A stretch of DNA of 64,000 nt from Agelas oroides (Eukaryota; Porifera; Demospongiae; Agelasida; Agelasidae), in the NCBI GenBank assembly GCA_949130485.1, contig OX422195.1:7286566-7350565 (forward strand). Reading direction: 5' to 3'. The translations under genes and the position numbers were made by a program. The notes under the pieces are model-generated. The model worked only from the letters and a program-made list of their open reading frames with translations, was not told where the DNA came from and ran no database searches. Positions 20,561-33,700 of the stretch are shown here, piece by piece; the first letter of the stretch is position 1, and the number at the start of each line of letters is the position of its first letter.

Positions 20561-22630
20561 TGGACTTGTAGGAAGGCCACGAAGGTTGGCTTCAGTCATA
20601 TGCACCAAGTAAGAACAGCCTATGGCTGAATGGCTCATTAAACTTTCTCATTCTCATTCTTACGCTAAATTGGATTAGTGTAAATAAATTAAGACTCCAG
20701 CTTACGTAGAATTGGATTCATGATATATTTCTGGAATTGAATTTCTTATGTAAAATTGAATCATACGTAGTATTAGAATAATTGGGGTGAGCATGTGCGA
20801 GCCCCACACTAGTGAGTTGAATTGCAAATTTTTCATATCTATCTGATGTATGTCGTTCCGTATGTTTTTGGATGCTGTAATTTAACGCGGTAGCCGTGGG
20901 CCGCATGCTGACTGTAAGATTTTCGTACAACTTGGCAGCCAGCTTATCCTTAGGAAGCTAGCTCCAAGGTGAGCTTGAAAGATGACACTTATGAAAGACA
21001 GCCAGGAAGGACAGTTGGACATCGGAATTGGCAGCTGGAGCGTGAGTACCTACCGTATGTCTAAGTATACAAGCACTAACAGTTGTGTAGACAGGCTTAA
21101 CACAGAAGGCGGCATGCAGAGACCCTGCTTTACAGCTGATGCATGGCGACTCCCATCTGCCAGCCTTTCTCTAAGATGCCCCAAGTAAGGACTATGCATG
21201 ACAAGCCAGGTTGTGTTCAGACTTAGTCTACAGAGTAGCTGCTTAGGTAGAACAAATGGCTCCATTGTGCTATTCCATCTAACAAGCTTACCCGTGTAGA
21301 TGGTTTTTCAGTGTCTGCCCCTGGGGGTATTGACATATTGAGATATCTCTGTACTCTCTTGTAAATTGTTTAGTAAATTTCCCGAACCCCTCCGTAAACT
21401 ACTGTCTGTTCTAGGAGTGTCAAGCGAAAATTTTTGTCCCAGGGTAGACATATAGCACTGTCATCCATAGGTGGTACCCTTGTTAAATGGAACCACCCAT
21501 TGTATTGTGCCACCCCATGACAAGCTACTCCCTCTGCAATTGTGACAGTTTTCTCTAAGCTGTTAAACACTTTTGCAGTCAGTAGAGTGACAAACTTGTT
21601 GAGCTACATGCCACGGCCTGTGTGCTGTGATCTGATACTTCACTGGTAAAGCCTTGGCTGTGTAACAGTCCAATGCCGCTTGCTCACGCTCGCCCCCCCA
21701 TGTTCTACATTCGCCTAGTTTAGGAAATGTTTGAGTGCAGTCCATTCTTCCTCCAGGTTGCTTGAGGTGACGACCCATCACATTGTGGACGTGGTGTCAG
21801 TGACCCCAGCAATCAGATGCTGTACAGGGTAGAGGTGAGCAGACATCTCTTATTTATGTGTGTGGGTGGGGGATGGACTTGGGGAGAGGGGCGGGGTGAA
21901 GAGAGGGCCAGCTAGATTAAAGTTCAACTTTAAAGTGTGTGTGTGAAAGTGTTGTTGAAGACTGTATTGTTGTGATGTGATGGGACACAAGTTCTCAGTA
22001 TGAGTTCATTACTGTCTTGTCCCACAGTAATGAGTGAAACTGGACTGCGACATATGACGAGGGGTTTCCTGACAATACCACTAACTTGGCACCGGACTGC
22101 AGGTGGGTGCTTATGTCCGAAGTAACTCATTTCCCTCTCCTGCCACCCTCTCCTCCCCACCCCCCCTCTCTTTTCCCTCTGTGTCTCCGTCCCACTTCCT
22201 TTCTCTCGCCCTCCCCATTTCTCTCCATCTACTTCCTCCCACCTGTCATTGTCCATCAGGTCCAATTACGATCCATAATGCCGGGCAACCAGATTGTACA
22301 CAAACAATTGGTTTACTGCAGTAGGTGTGGATATACAAGTTATTTTGCTGTACACACAAAAACGTAAACAAATTGACACAGTTTACTCGACAAATCTGTT
22401 TCTAGTGCACCAGATGCTGTGAGAACCTCATTTGCATGATTGAAACATCACGTCTGATACCTCCCTCCCTCTCCCTCCCCCTCCCTCGCCCTCTCTCCTC
22501 CCCGTCTCCTTCCTCCGTCTTCCTCCTCCTTGTTGTGAATGAGCTGGTGTGTGCCTGTCTTACCCCATAGATCTGTGTTTCCAGACAATCATAAAAACTG
22601 AAGTGTGACATACCTGGTGCTGGTAAGTGG
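20561..22630. other. Intergenic with a few exon-like snippets
   Basis: No gene supported. Near 21753-21836 and 22028-22101, segments lie between CAG-type acceptors and GTGAG/GTGGG donors. Their frames are broken or match nothing I know. They may be remnants of decayed exons. The A/B match runs to 21695, where copy B leaves the window. Confidence 0.4.
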
Positions 22631-22639
22631 AGTGTATGT

Positions 22640-23040
22640 GTGTTTATGTTAGGACTCCCTCTCACCGTCCCCTTCTCCTCCCTTCCCTTTTGCCCCTCTA
22701 CTCACTCTCCTTTTTCCCCCTCCACCATCCCCCTCCTTCCACCTCTTCCCTCCCTCCTCCTCTTCCCTCCCTCCTCCTCTTTCCTCCCTCCTCCTCTTCC
22801 CTCCCTCCACCTCTTCCCTCCCTCCTCCTCTTCCCTCCCTCCTCCTCTTCCCTCCCTCCTCCTCTTCCCTCCCTCCTCCTCTTCCCTCCCTCCTCCTCTT
22901 CCCTCCCTCCTCCTCTTCCCTCCCTCCTCCTCTTCCCTCCCTCCTCCTCTTCCCTCCCTCCACCTCTTCCCTCCTTCCTCCTCTTCCCTCTCTCCCTCCT
23001 CTCTCCTCCCTCCCTCCTTCTCTTCCTTTCACTTTATCTC
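22640..23040 (+). repeat. Pyrimidine tract with 17-bp CT units
   Basis: About 400 bp almost purely C/T on the plus strand. Its core repeats CCTCCCTCCTCCTCTTC about 15 times. The long reading frames here on both strands are low-complexity artefacts. A polypurine/polypyrimidine tract of this length can form triplex DNA. Confidence 0.95.
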
Positions 23041-23362
23041 CTCTCACTATTCACCTCATGGTAGTGTAGAGTACAGTCCTTCCATGTGAAATCATGATCT
23101 CTGACATCTCTCCCTGTGAACCTAATGGTGTTCCTGTTGAGTGCACTGTCAGTGGTGCAATCATGTCAAGCTAAAATAGTACTAAGGGCCAGCCTGAGGA
23201 AGTACGTGCATACACTCCACTACTCACCCTAGCAGCTTGAATCAGAATATGGTGCTCTTTCATTGGAGGGGAAGAGGAGGGAGTCCTCTGGTTAGTATGG
23301 TGTATTTCCATTACCACATCTCTTTTGTCTCTCTCTCCTGGCTCTACCACTCCAGCCAAATT

Positions 23363-23449
23363 GCACTGTTTGGAGGACCCAGCAGATCAAGCTCAGGACT
23401 AGGCCACTGTTTGGAGGACCCAGCAGATCAAGCTCAGGACTAGGCCAGC
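23363..23449 (+). repeat. Two tandem 44-bp units
   Basis: ACTGTTTGGAGGACCCAGCA and the following GATCAAGCTCAGGACTAGGCC occur twice in a row. Confidence 0.9.
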
Positions 23450-23684
23450 AAGTGGCCCGCAATGGAGTAGCCTCAACATTAGATTGTCTATCTCTCTTGT
23501 TTGCATATTTCATTGTGTGCTTACATACTGCATCTTTCCTCTCTGAAACGAGCCACTTTGCAATGATTACATACCAAACATCTGCATGCCCCACCTTCTA
23601 CTGTGGACCCGTTGCAGTCAGGACCCCAGACCCTTCTGACTGGGTGAGGACTGGGGACCACTATACCTGGTGCACGTGATCAGC

Positions 23685-23850
23685 AGCCTATTTACTCTGC
23701 ATGCAGACTGATATTAAGTACCTCTACTCAGTGATGATCCTGCCCTGCCCCCAGCATCCTATTTACTCTGCATGCAGACTGATATTAAGTACCTCTACTC
23801 CGTGCTGTTATGATCCTGACCCAACACCCTATTGACTCTGCATGCAGACT
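23685..23850 (+). repeat. Degenerate direct repeats
   Basis: CTATTTACTCTGCATGCAGA with a following GATATTAAGTACCTCTACTC occurs twice, and a third shortened unit (CTATTGACTCTGCATGCAGA) follows. Confidence 0.85.
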
Positions 23851-25236
23851 GTAAGTACATTGACTGAAAACAGCGCCTCTGCTCGGCTATTGACGTACAG
23901 TCCTCAAGCACTATAGTACTTGCGTGCCCCGCCCCCAAGTACCACAGCACTTGCGTGCTCCGCCCCCCACTCGTGTCAAGTGATCTAAAGAGGTAATTAC
24001 CCAGCCACTCCCCCGCATAGTTGCGGAAGTTGAGAATAGAGGCTCTACAGTATCTATTACTGTAGTTAACAAGAACTATATCGTCTATCTGCGTTGGAGA
24101 AGTTTGGAGAAAACTGATCAACAATTTGGGCGTGGCACAGATTGGCACAGATTGTAACCCCCCCAAGGGTAAGCTGTAATATCAGCAAACAGTAACCGCT
24201 CCCATGTAGACACCTCTCCAGCTCAGTACAAGTTGCGAGCATGTAAAATGAGCAGTTGCCGCCTCGTGGGGAGGAGCAGTATAATATCTACACAGTCACC
24301 ATCAGCAGGCTGGCACCATAGACAACAGAACAAAAATACCATTCTCTTATCAATACAGGCACCTATGAGGACAATGCATAGTTCATAGTGTTCCTCCTTG
24401 AGATGTAGTCTCACAAGCCAGACCGTTTTTGTTCCTCGGTGCTGATCACTTCCAGTATCAGCAAGCAGTTGGCACTGAGAGACAGAGAGGGTGTGGCTTG
24501 TGAGACTACTGGGGTGGGTTGATTTTCATACTGGGGTCAGTGTGTGGCCCAACACCACCATGTCACACCACAGCAACACCTAATAATCATAACTGTAGTC
24601 ACCATTAGGAAATCTACAGCTAGATTCCTGCCGTACCCAAAGACCCCCCCCTCCTCATTGTCTACACCCTTGATTTAGCTCCTGGACTGTGCAGATTAGT
24701 TTCGGGTTTATGTGAGAAAACAGATCATTGGTTGGGTGTGTGCCATAACAATAGAACCATGAATACACATTCCAGTTACCATGGTTAACAAGCAATGAGC
24801 ATGACATGATTCTGTTTACAACTGCACATGTCCTGCATATCACTATTGAATACCATCAGAAGAGATTGGAAGATAAGGATGTTAACGTGTACATGGTATA
24901 TTAACTGCTTTTAATAAACAAATTTGTACTGGAATTTTACAAATTCCACGACTGTATCTACTTTACAATGTTTCTCAAGCATCTACAAGAATGTTAGCCA
25001 ATCATCGCAGGGGCAGTTGGTACACCCTGTAAAAAACTTTACCTCCCAATCGCAACCTCAAGGTTGTCAGTATCAAGAGTTCATAACAGAGTGTGCAACT
25101 CCCATATGGTTTCTATACCCGCTATCTGGACATGATGTAGGCAATCAGCAGTGAATATGGTTAGCTGTCAGCAGTAAAGAGGCTGGCTTTTGCTACGGTG
25201 TTCACATAGCTAATGTACACTAGCAGCTAGAATGGC
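23851..25236. other. Intergenic, no gene seen
   Basis: No convincing exon. Contains a short direct repeat of AGCACTTGCGTGC-like sequence around 23910-23960. Confidence 0.4.
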
Positions 25237-25976
25237 ATTCATGTTAAGTACGAACCTGCTTCATGTTAAGTACGTACCTGCTTCATGTTAAGTACGAACC
25301 TGCTTCATGTTAAGTACGTACCTGCTTCATGTTGAGTACGTACCTGCTTCATGTTAAGTACGTACCTGCTTCATGTTAAGTATGTACCTGCTTCATGTTA
25401 AGTACGTACCTGCTTCATGTTAAGTATGTACCTGCTTCATGTTAAGTACGTACCTGCTTCATGTTAAGTATGTACCTGCTTCATGTTAAGTACGTACCTG
25501 CTTCATGTTGAGTACGTACCTGCTTCATGTTGAGTACGTACCTGCTTCATGTTAAGTACGTACCTGCTTCATGTTAAGTACGTACCTGCTTCATGTTAAG
25601 CACGTACCTGCTTCATGTTAAGCACGTACCTGCTTCATGTTAAGCACGTACCTGCTTCATGTTAAGTACGTACCTGCTTCATGTTAAGTACGAACCTGCT
25701 TCATGTTAAGTACGTACCTGCTTCATGTTAAGTACGAACCTGCTTCATGTTAAGTACGTACCTGCTTCATGTTGAGTACGTACCTGCTTCATGTTAAGTA
25801 CGTACCTGCTTCATGTTAAGTACGTACCTGCTTCATGTTAAGTACATACCTGCTTCATGTTAAGTACGTACCTGCTTCATGTTAAGTACGTACCTGCTTC
25901 ATGTTAAGTACGTACCTGCTTCATGTTAAGTATGTACCTGCTTCATGTTAAGTACGTACCTGCTTCATGTTAAGTA
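25237..25976 (+). repeat. 22-bp minisatellite, about 33 units
   Basis: Unit CTTCATGTTAAGTACGTACC plus TG. Variants include TACGAACC, TATGTACC, AGCACGTACC and GTTGAGTACG, and their order suggests block duplications. Each unit carries GTACGTAC, a self-complementary core. It lies 1.2 kb upstream of the gene start. Confidence 0.97.
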
Positions 25977-26424
25977 CACATTTGTATATGGCATACACAA
26001 ATGTGTGTGTGTGTGTTTTCAACTGAAATGAAAGCTGCAACACACACACAAACATGATACATGCAAATACACTCATGTATGAAATTTCCTAAAAGTGTTT
26101 AATTAGAACGGTACCAGGAAGTATTTCCACCTTTGACCTTTGTGTGGCATGTATTTTGGCTTGTAGATGGACTAATACTAATGTAAGCCACTTGTCTCCC
26201 TGATTTGGTAGTCAAGGAGTGTATCAGGTCACAAGTTGTCAGTCGCTGAGTCTCACCAGATCTAGGGGATGTAGAGAGAACTTTGTCGTGCACTCTCAGC
26301 CTCACCTTGCATCTGTGTGAACACTTTTGAGCTTTAGCCAACTCACCAGTTGAAACCACTGATGGTGGAGAATGTCCCATTTTCCTCAGGCTCACTCTTG
26401 TATACGTTACCACCACAAACCAAA
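25977..26424. other. Non-coding gene upstream region
   Basis: Holds a short GT-repeat (GTGTGTGTGTGTG) near 26003 and a CA-rich partner near 26040. No exon recognised. Confidence 0.4.
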
Positions 26425-27112
26425 GCTGGAGAGACAGTGGGTAGACCGGGGACTGAGGCCACCACAGAAGTGTTATTACACTGAATGTGTCCTCTGACCC
26501 ACAATGTGTTGATAATGAGTGTTGACCTGTCTATTGTTCAGACATGTAGAGTAGGTTTAGTTTTCTCTGTGAGAATGGGAGAACAGTCTGTTCTAGCTGG
26601 AGAGACAGTGGGTAGGCCAGGGACTGAGGCCACCACAGAAGTGTTATTACACTGAATGTGTCCTCTGACCCACAATGTGTTGATAATGAGTGTTCACCTG
26701 TCTATTGTTCAGACATGTAGAGTAGGTTTAGTTTTCTCTGTGAGAATGGGAGAACAGTCTGTTCTAGCTGGAGAGACAGTGGGTAGACCGGGGACTGAGG
26801 CCACCACAGAAGTGTTATTACACTGAATGTGTCCTCTGATCCACATATGTGTTGATAATGAGTGTTCACCTGTCTATTGTTCAGACATGTAGAGTAGGTT
26901 TAGTTTTCTCTGTGAGAATGGGAGAACAGTCTGTTCTAGCTGGAGAGACAGTGGGTAGACCGGGGACTGAGGCCACCACAGAAGTGTTATTACATTGAAT
27001 GTGTCCTCTGACCCCACAATGTGTTGATAATGAGTGTTCACCTGTCTATTGTTCAGACATGTAGAGTAGGTTTAGTTTTCTCTGTGAGAATGGGAGAACA
27101 GTCTGTTCTAGA
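26425..27112 (+). repeat. Four tandem units of about 172 bp upstream of the gene
   Basis: Each unit starts CTGGAGAGACAGTGGGTAG and ends GGGAGAACAGTCTGTTCTAG. The units are very similar to each other. The array ends about 100 bp before the start codon, so it could overlap the promoter or 5' leader. Possible regulatory role is inference only. Confidence 0.95.
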
Positions 27113-27209
27113 AACACAGTGGTATATTTCTCACAAAGTGGTAGCTAGTGGTCTCCATGAATTGAGAACTTGTGTCTTGTACACTTATCTCTCTTGTGCA
27201 GGGTGAGCC

Positions 27210-27732
27210 ATGGCATCCCCACCTGGGCATCCCCCATCACAGCATGAGCCTGTTGGACGCTGGGGTCATTGCAGCGCATTCATCGATGGAAAGCAGTACA
27301 CCTATGGAGGCCACTGTGGAGCAGGCGGGTCCCCACCTCTCTCAATGGTGGAGATATTGGACTTAGTAACAGAAAAATGGCAGCAGTTACCAACAACTGG
27401 AGAGACGCCACCAGGACACATCAATGCATCATGTGCTGCTGTTGGAACTTACCTCTTCCATTTTGGTGGGCATTATGCCAACAAGCACTACAACACCATC
27501 CATTGTTTGGAAATCAGCAAACTGACTTGGAGAGCGACACCTGCTGTCAACCCCCGACAAGCACCGATACCCAAGAGTGGTGCTGGGATGGTAGTAATTG
27601 GGAATATTCTTATCATATCAGGTGGGGTTGGAGACCTGCCAGACCACCCTGATCCAGACAAATATGTTTCTCATCCAGAGTATGAAGGACGGGGATATAC
27701 AAATGAGGTGCACTGCTTCCATGTTGATTCAA
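27210..27732 (+). CDS. Exon 1: Kelch blades 1-3
   Basis: 174 codons plus one base. Blade starts are RWGHCSAFIDGKQYTYGGH, then GHINASCAAVGTYLFHFGG, then SGAGMVVIGNILIISGG. Donor TTCAA|GTGAGT at 27732/27733. Confidence 0.92.
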
Positions 27733-30700
27733 GTGAGTTATGCTAATTAATGTTTGCACAAGTACATACAGTTCAGTACCATACATGTATATACACTGCA
27801 CCTCTTGGCTTCATAATGGTTGAGCATTGTATAAGGTAAGAGCTCTTGGCTTCATAATGGTCAGGTTGAGCATTCTATAAGGTAAGAGCTCTTGGCTTCA
27901 TAATGGTCAGGTTGAGCATTGTATAAGGTAAGAGCTCTTGGCTTCATAATGGTCAGGTTGAGCATTGTATAAGGTAAGAGCTCTTGGCTTCATAATGGTC
28001 AGGTTGAGCATTGTATAAGGTAAGAGCTCTTGGCTTCATAATGGTTGAGCATTGTATAAGGTAAGAGCTCTTGGCTTCATAATGGTCAGGTTGAGCATTG
28101 TATAAGGTAGGAGCTCTTGGCTTCATAATGGTTGAGCATTGTATAAGGTAAGAGCTCTTGGCTTCATAATGGTCAGGTTGAGCATTGTATAAGGTAAGAG
28201 CTCTTGGCTTCATAATGGTCAGGTTGAGCATTGTATAAGGTAAGAGCTCTTGGCTTCATAATGGTCAGGTTGAGCATTGTATAAGGTAAGGGCTGTTCGC
28301 TTCATAATGGTCAGGTTGAGCATTGTATAACGTGACTGTTATGATGGTACGTAGGACATCAGATATAGGAGGTTTGTGTTATATCTGTACTTGGTGAAAT
28401 GCTTTTCACTCCCCATTCAACCAATTTTATAGCCAACAAAGATATGAATGCATAATTTAACTCGCCTAAAACTCTAAAATCATATTCCAAATTCTTGTTT
28501 CTGCCTTACTTTCAGTTTTCGTGTTAATGAGGTCATATACGTAAGACGTTGGTTGTATGAATACCGGCCGTTTGTGAACAGCTTTTCTCTCCGCATTCAA
28601 CCAATTTATAGCCAACAAAGATATGAATGCACAATTTAGCTCGCCTAAAACTCTAAAATCATAATCTAAATTCTTATTTCTGCCTTACTTTCAGTTTTCA
28701 TGTTAAGGGGGTCATATACGTAAGACGTTCATTATATGAGTTCATGATGTCGGTAGTTTGTGAAAATCTTTTCCCTTCCATTCAGCGTATGTTACAGCTA
28801 ACACAGATATGAATGCATATTTTAGCATGCCGTAGACTCTAAACCTGTAATCTAAAGTCAGATTTCTCCCTTACTTTCAGTTTTAGTGTTAGTGGGGTCA
28901 TATACGTAGGACGTTGGTTGTAGGAAGTTTGTATCATATCGGTACTTTGTAAAATGTATTTCCCTTCCATTCAGCGTACGTTACACCTACCAAAGATGTG
29001 AATGCATATTTTAGCACGCCTTAGAGTCTAAACTCGTAATCTAAAGTGATATTTCTCCCTTAGTTTCAGTTTTAGTGTTAGTGGGGTCATATACGTAGGA
29101 TGTTGGATATAGGAAGTTTCAGTCAATCGGTAGTTTGTGAAATGCTTTTCCTTTCCATTCAGCGTACATTACAGCTACCAAAGATATGAATTCATATTTT
29201 AGCATGCCTTAGACTCTAAACTTGTAATCTAAAGTCAGATTTCTCCCTTAGTTTCAGTTTTAGTGTTAGTGGGGTCATATACGTAGGACGTTGGATAAAG
29301 GAAGTTTGCGTCCTATTGGTACTTTGTGAAATGCTTTTCCCTTCCATTCAGCGTACGTTACAGCTACCACAAATATGAATGCATATTTTAGCATGCATTA
29401 GACTCTAAACTTGTAATCAAAAGTCAGATTTCTCCCTTAGTTTCAGTTTTAGTGTTAGTGGTGTCATATATAATGATATCGGTAGTTTGTGAAAAGCTTT
29501 TCACTCCCCATTCAGCCAATTTTATAGCCAACAAAGATATGAATGCACAATTTAGCTCGCCTTATACTCTAACTTCATAATCTAAATTCTTGTTTCGGCC
29601 TTACTTTCAGTTTTCGTGTTAATGGGGTCATATATGTAAGACGGTTATATGAGTTCACGATATCGGTAGTTTGTGAAAAGCTTTTCACTCACCATTCAAC
29701 CAATTTTATAGCCAAGAAAGATATGAATGCATAATTGAGCTCGCCTAATACTCTAAAATCATGAACTAAATTTTTGTTTCTGCCTTACTTTCAGTTTTCG
29801 TGTTAACGGGTTCATATATGTAAGACGGTTATATGAGTTCACGATATCGGTAGTTTGTGAAAAGCTTTTCACTCACCATTCAACCAAGTTTATAGCCAAC
29901 AAAGATATGAATGCATAATTTAGCTCGCCTAATACTCTAAAATCATAATCTAAATTCTTGTTTCTGCCTTGCTTTCAGTTTTCGTGTTAATGGGGTCATA
30001 TACGTAAGACGGTTATATGAGTTCATGATATCGGTAGTTTGTGAAAAGCTTTTCACTCCCCATTCAACCAATTTTATAGCTAACAAAGATATGAATGCAT
30101 AATTTAGCTCGCCTAATACTCTAAAATCATAATCTAAATTCTTGTTTCTGCCTTACTTTCAGTTTTCGTGTTAATCTGGTCATATACGTAAGATGTTGGT
30201 TATATGAGTCGATGATATCGGTAGTTTGTGAAAAGCTTTTCACTCCCCATTCAACCAATTTTATAGCCAACAAAGATATGAATGCATAATTTAGCTCGCC
30301 TAATACTCTAAAATCATAATCTAAATTCTTGTTTCTGCCATGCTTTCAGTTTTTATGTTAATGGGGTCATATATGTAAGACGGTTATATGAGTTCACGAT
30401 ATCGGTAGTTTGTGAAAAGCTTTTCACTCACCATTCAACCAATTTTATAGCCAAGAAAGATATGAAAGCATAATTTAGCTCACCTAATACTCTAAAATCA
30501 TAATCTAAATTCTTGTTTTTGCCATGCTTTCAGTTTTCATGTTAATGGGGTCATATACGTAAGACGTTGGTTATATGAGTACATGATATCGGTAGTTTGT
30601 GAAAAGCTTTACACTCCCCATTCAACCAATTTTATAGCCAACAAAGATATGAATGCATAATTTAGCTCGCCTAATAATCTAAAATCATAATCTAAATTCT

Positions 30701-33700
30701 TGTTTCTGCCTTGCTTTCAGTTTTCGTGTTAATGGGGTCATATACGTAAGACGTTGGTTATATGAGTTCATGATATCGGTAGTTTGTGAAAAGCTTTTCA
30801 CTCCCCATTCAACCAATTTTATAGCTAACAAAGATATGAATGCATAATTTAGCTCGCCTAATACTCTAAAATCATAATCTAAATTCTTGTTTCTGCCTTA
30901 CTTTCAGTTTTCGTGTTAATCGGGTCATATACGTAAGATGTTGGTTATATGAGTTCATGATATCGGTAGTTTGTGAAAAGCTTTTCACTCCCCATTCAAC
31001 CAAGTTTATAGCCAACAAAGATATGAATGCATAATTTAGCTCGCCTAATACTCTAAAATCATGATCTAAATTCTTGTTTCTGCCTTCCTTTCAGTTTTCG
31101 TGTTAATGGGGTGATATACGTAAGACGTTGGTTATATGAGTTCATGATATCGGTAGTTTGTGAAATGCTTTTCACTCCCCATTCAACCAATTTCATAGCT
31201 AACAAAGATATGAATGCATAATTTAGCTAGCCTAATACTCTAAAATCATAATCTAAATTCTTGTTTCTGCCTTACTTTCAGTTTTCGTGTTAATCGGGTC
31301 ATATACGTAAGATGTTGGTTATATGAGTTCATGATATCGGTAGTTTGTGAAAAGCTTTTCACTCCCCATTCAACCAATTTTATAGCCAACAAAGATATGA
31401 ATGCATAATTTAGCTCGCCTAATACTCTAAAATCATGATCTAAATTCTTGTTTCTGCCTTCCTTTCAGTTTTCGTGTTAATGGGGTGATATACGTAAGAT
31501 GTTGGTTATATTAGTTCATGATATCGGTAGTTTGTGAAAAGCTTTTCACTGCCCATTCAACCAATTTTATAGCCAACAAAGATATGAATGCATAATTGAG
31601 CTCACCTAATACTCTAAAATCGTAATCTAAATTCTTGTTTCTGCCTTAATTTCAGTTTTCGTGTTAATGGGGTCATATACATAAGACGTTGGTTATATGA
31701 GTACATTATATCGGTAGTTTGTGAAAAGTTTTTCACTACCCATTCAACCAATTTTATAGCCAACAAAGATATGAATGCATAATTTAGCTCGCCTAATACT
31801 CTAAAATCATGAACTAAATTCTTGTTTCTGCCTTACTTTCAGTTTTCGTGTTAATGGGTTCATATATGTAAGACGGTTATATGAGTTCACGATATCGGTA
31901 GTTTGTGAAAAGCTTTTCACTCACCATTCAACCAAGTTTATAGCCAACAAAGATATGAATGCATAATTTAGCTCGCCTAATACTCTAAAATCATAATCTA
32001 AATTCTTGTTTCTGCCTTGCTTTCAGTTTTCGTGTTAATGGGGTCATATACGTAAGACGGTTATATGAGTTCATGATATCGGTAGTTTGTGAAAAGCTTT
32101 TCACTCCCCATTCAACCAAGTTTATAACCAACAAAGATATGAATGCATAATTTACCTCGCCTAATACTCTAAAATCATGATCTAAATTCTTGTTTCTGCC
32201 TTCCTTTCAGTTTTCGTGTTAATGGGGTGATATACGTAAGATGTTGGTTATATGAGTTCACGATATCGGTAGTTTGTGAAAAGCTTTTCACTCACCATTC
32301 AACCAAGTTTATAGCCAACAAAGATATGAATGCATAATTTAGCTCGCCTAATACTCTAAAATCATAATCTAAATTTTTGTTTCTGCCTTGCTTTCAGTTT
32401 TCGTGTTAATGGGGTCATATACGTAAGACGGTTATATGAGTTCATGATATCGGTAGTTTGTGAAAAGCTTTTCACTCCCCATTCAACCAATTTTATAGCT
32501 AACAAAGATATGAATGCATAATTTAGCTCGCCTAATACTCTAAAATCATAATCTAAATTCTTGTTTCTGCCTTACTTTCAGTTTTCGTGTTAATCGGGTC
32601 ATATACGTAAGATGTTGGTTATATGAGTCGATGATATCGGTAGTTTGTGAAAAGCTTTTCACTCCCCATTCAACCAATTTTATAGCCAACAAAGATATGA
32701 ATGCATAATTTAGCTCGCCTAATACTCTAAAATCATAATCTAAATTCTTGTTTCTGCCATGCTTTCAGTTTTCATGTTAATGGGGTCATATATGTAAGAC
32801 GGTTATATGAGTTCACGATATCGGTAGTTTGTGAAAAGCTTTTCACTCACCATTCAACCAATTTTATAGCCAAGAAAGATATGAAAGCATAATTTAGCTC
32901 ACCTAATACTCTAAAATCATAATCTAAATTCTTGTTTCTGCCATGCTTTCAGTTTTCATGTTAATGGGGTCATATACGTAAGACGTTGGTTATATGAGTA
33001 CATGATATCGGTAGTTTGTGAAAAGCTTTACACTCCCCATTCAACCAATTTTATAGCCAACAAAGATATGAATGCATAATTTAGCTCGCCTAATTATCTA
33101 AAATCATAATCTAAATTCTTGTTTCTGCCTTGCTTTCAGTTTTCGTGTTAATGGGGTCATATACGTAAGACGTTGGTTATATGAGTTTATGATATCGGTA
33201 GTTTGTGAAAAGCTTTTCACTCCCCATTCAACCAATTTTATAGCTAACAAAGATATGAATGCATAATTTAGCTCGCCTAATACTCTAAAATCATAATCTA
33301 AATTCTTGTTTCTGCCTTACTTTCAGTTTTCGTGTTAATCGGGTCATATACGTAAGATGTTGGTTATATGAGTTCATGATATCGGTAGTTTGTGAAAAGC
33401 TTTTCACTCCCCATTCAACCAAGTTTATAGCCAACAAAGATATGAATGCATAATTTAGCTCGCCTAATACTCTAAAATCATGATCTAAATTCTTGTTTCT
33501 GCCTTCCTTTCAGTTTTCGTGTTAATGGGGTGATATACGTAAGACGTTGGTTATATGAGTTCATGATATCGGTAGTTTGTGAAAAGCTTTTCACTCCCCA
33601 TTCAACCAATTTCATAGCTAACAAAGATATGAATGCATAATTTAGCTCGCCTAATACTCTAAAATCATAATCTAAATTCTTGTTTCTGCCTTACTTTCAG

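Larger units (their letters stand above)
1..21695 (+). repeat. Segmental duplication, copy A
   Basis: This segment matches 51843-64000 in the same orientation. Offsets are 51842 at the start, 42382 around 14.6 kb and 42305 after the 77-bp minisatellite. The 1-560 part is about 97-98% identical by eye. The 12.1-12.7 kb part is clearly lower, with many small indels. From about 14580 to 21695 I see only isolated single-base differences (for example near 19436 and 20664). Copy A alone carries a large block at about 663-9370, a 66-bp minisatellite of 13 units and a full-length inverted-repeat element at 13915-14460. The match runs to the end of the window, so the true length is unknown. Confidence 0.95.

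Noticed and set aside
22627..23089. Long Ser/Pro/Leu-rich or Arg/Glu/Gly-rich frames on both strands
   Set aside because: They are products of the pyrimidine tract with 17-bp units; composition is pure low complexity and frames are open on both strands.
25237..25976. CRISPR-like look of the 22-bp array
   Set aside because: Units are contiguous with no unique spacers, and the context is eukaryotic.
27953..28231. Minus-strand frame with YEAKSSYLIQCST-type repeats
   Set aside because: Translation of the 46-bp minisatellite in intron 1.
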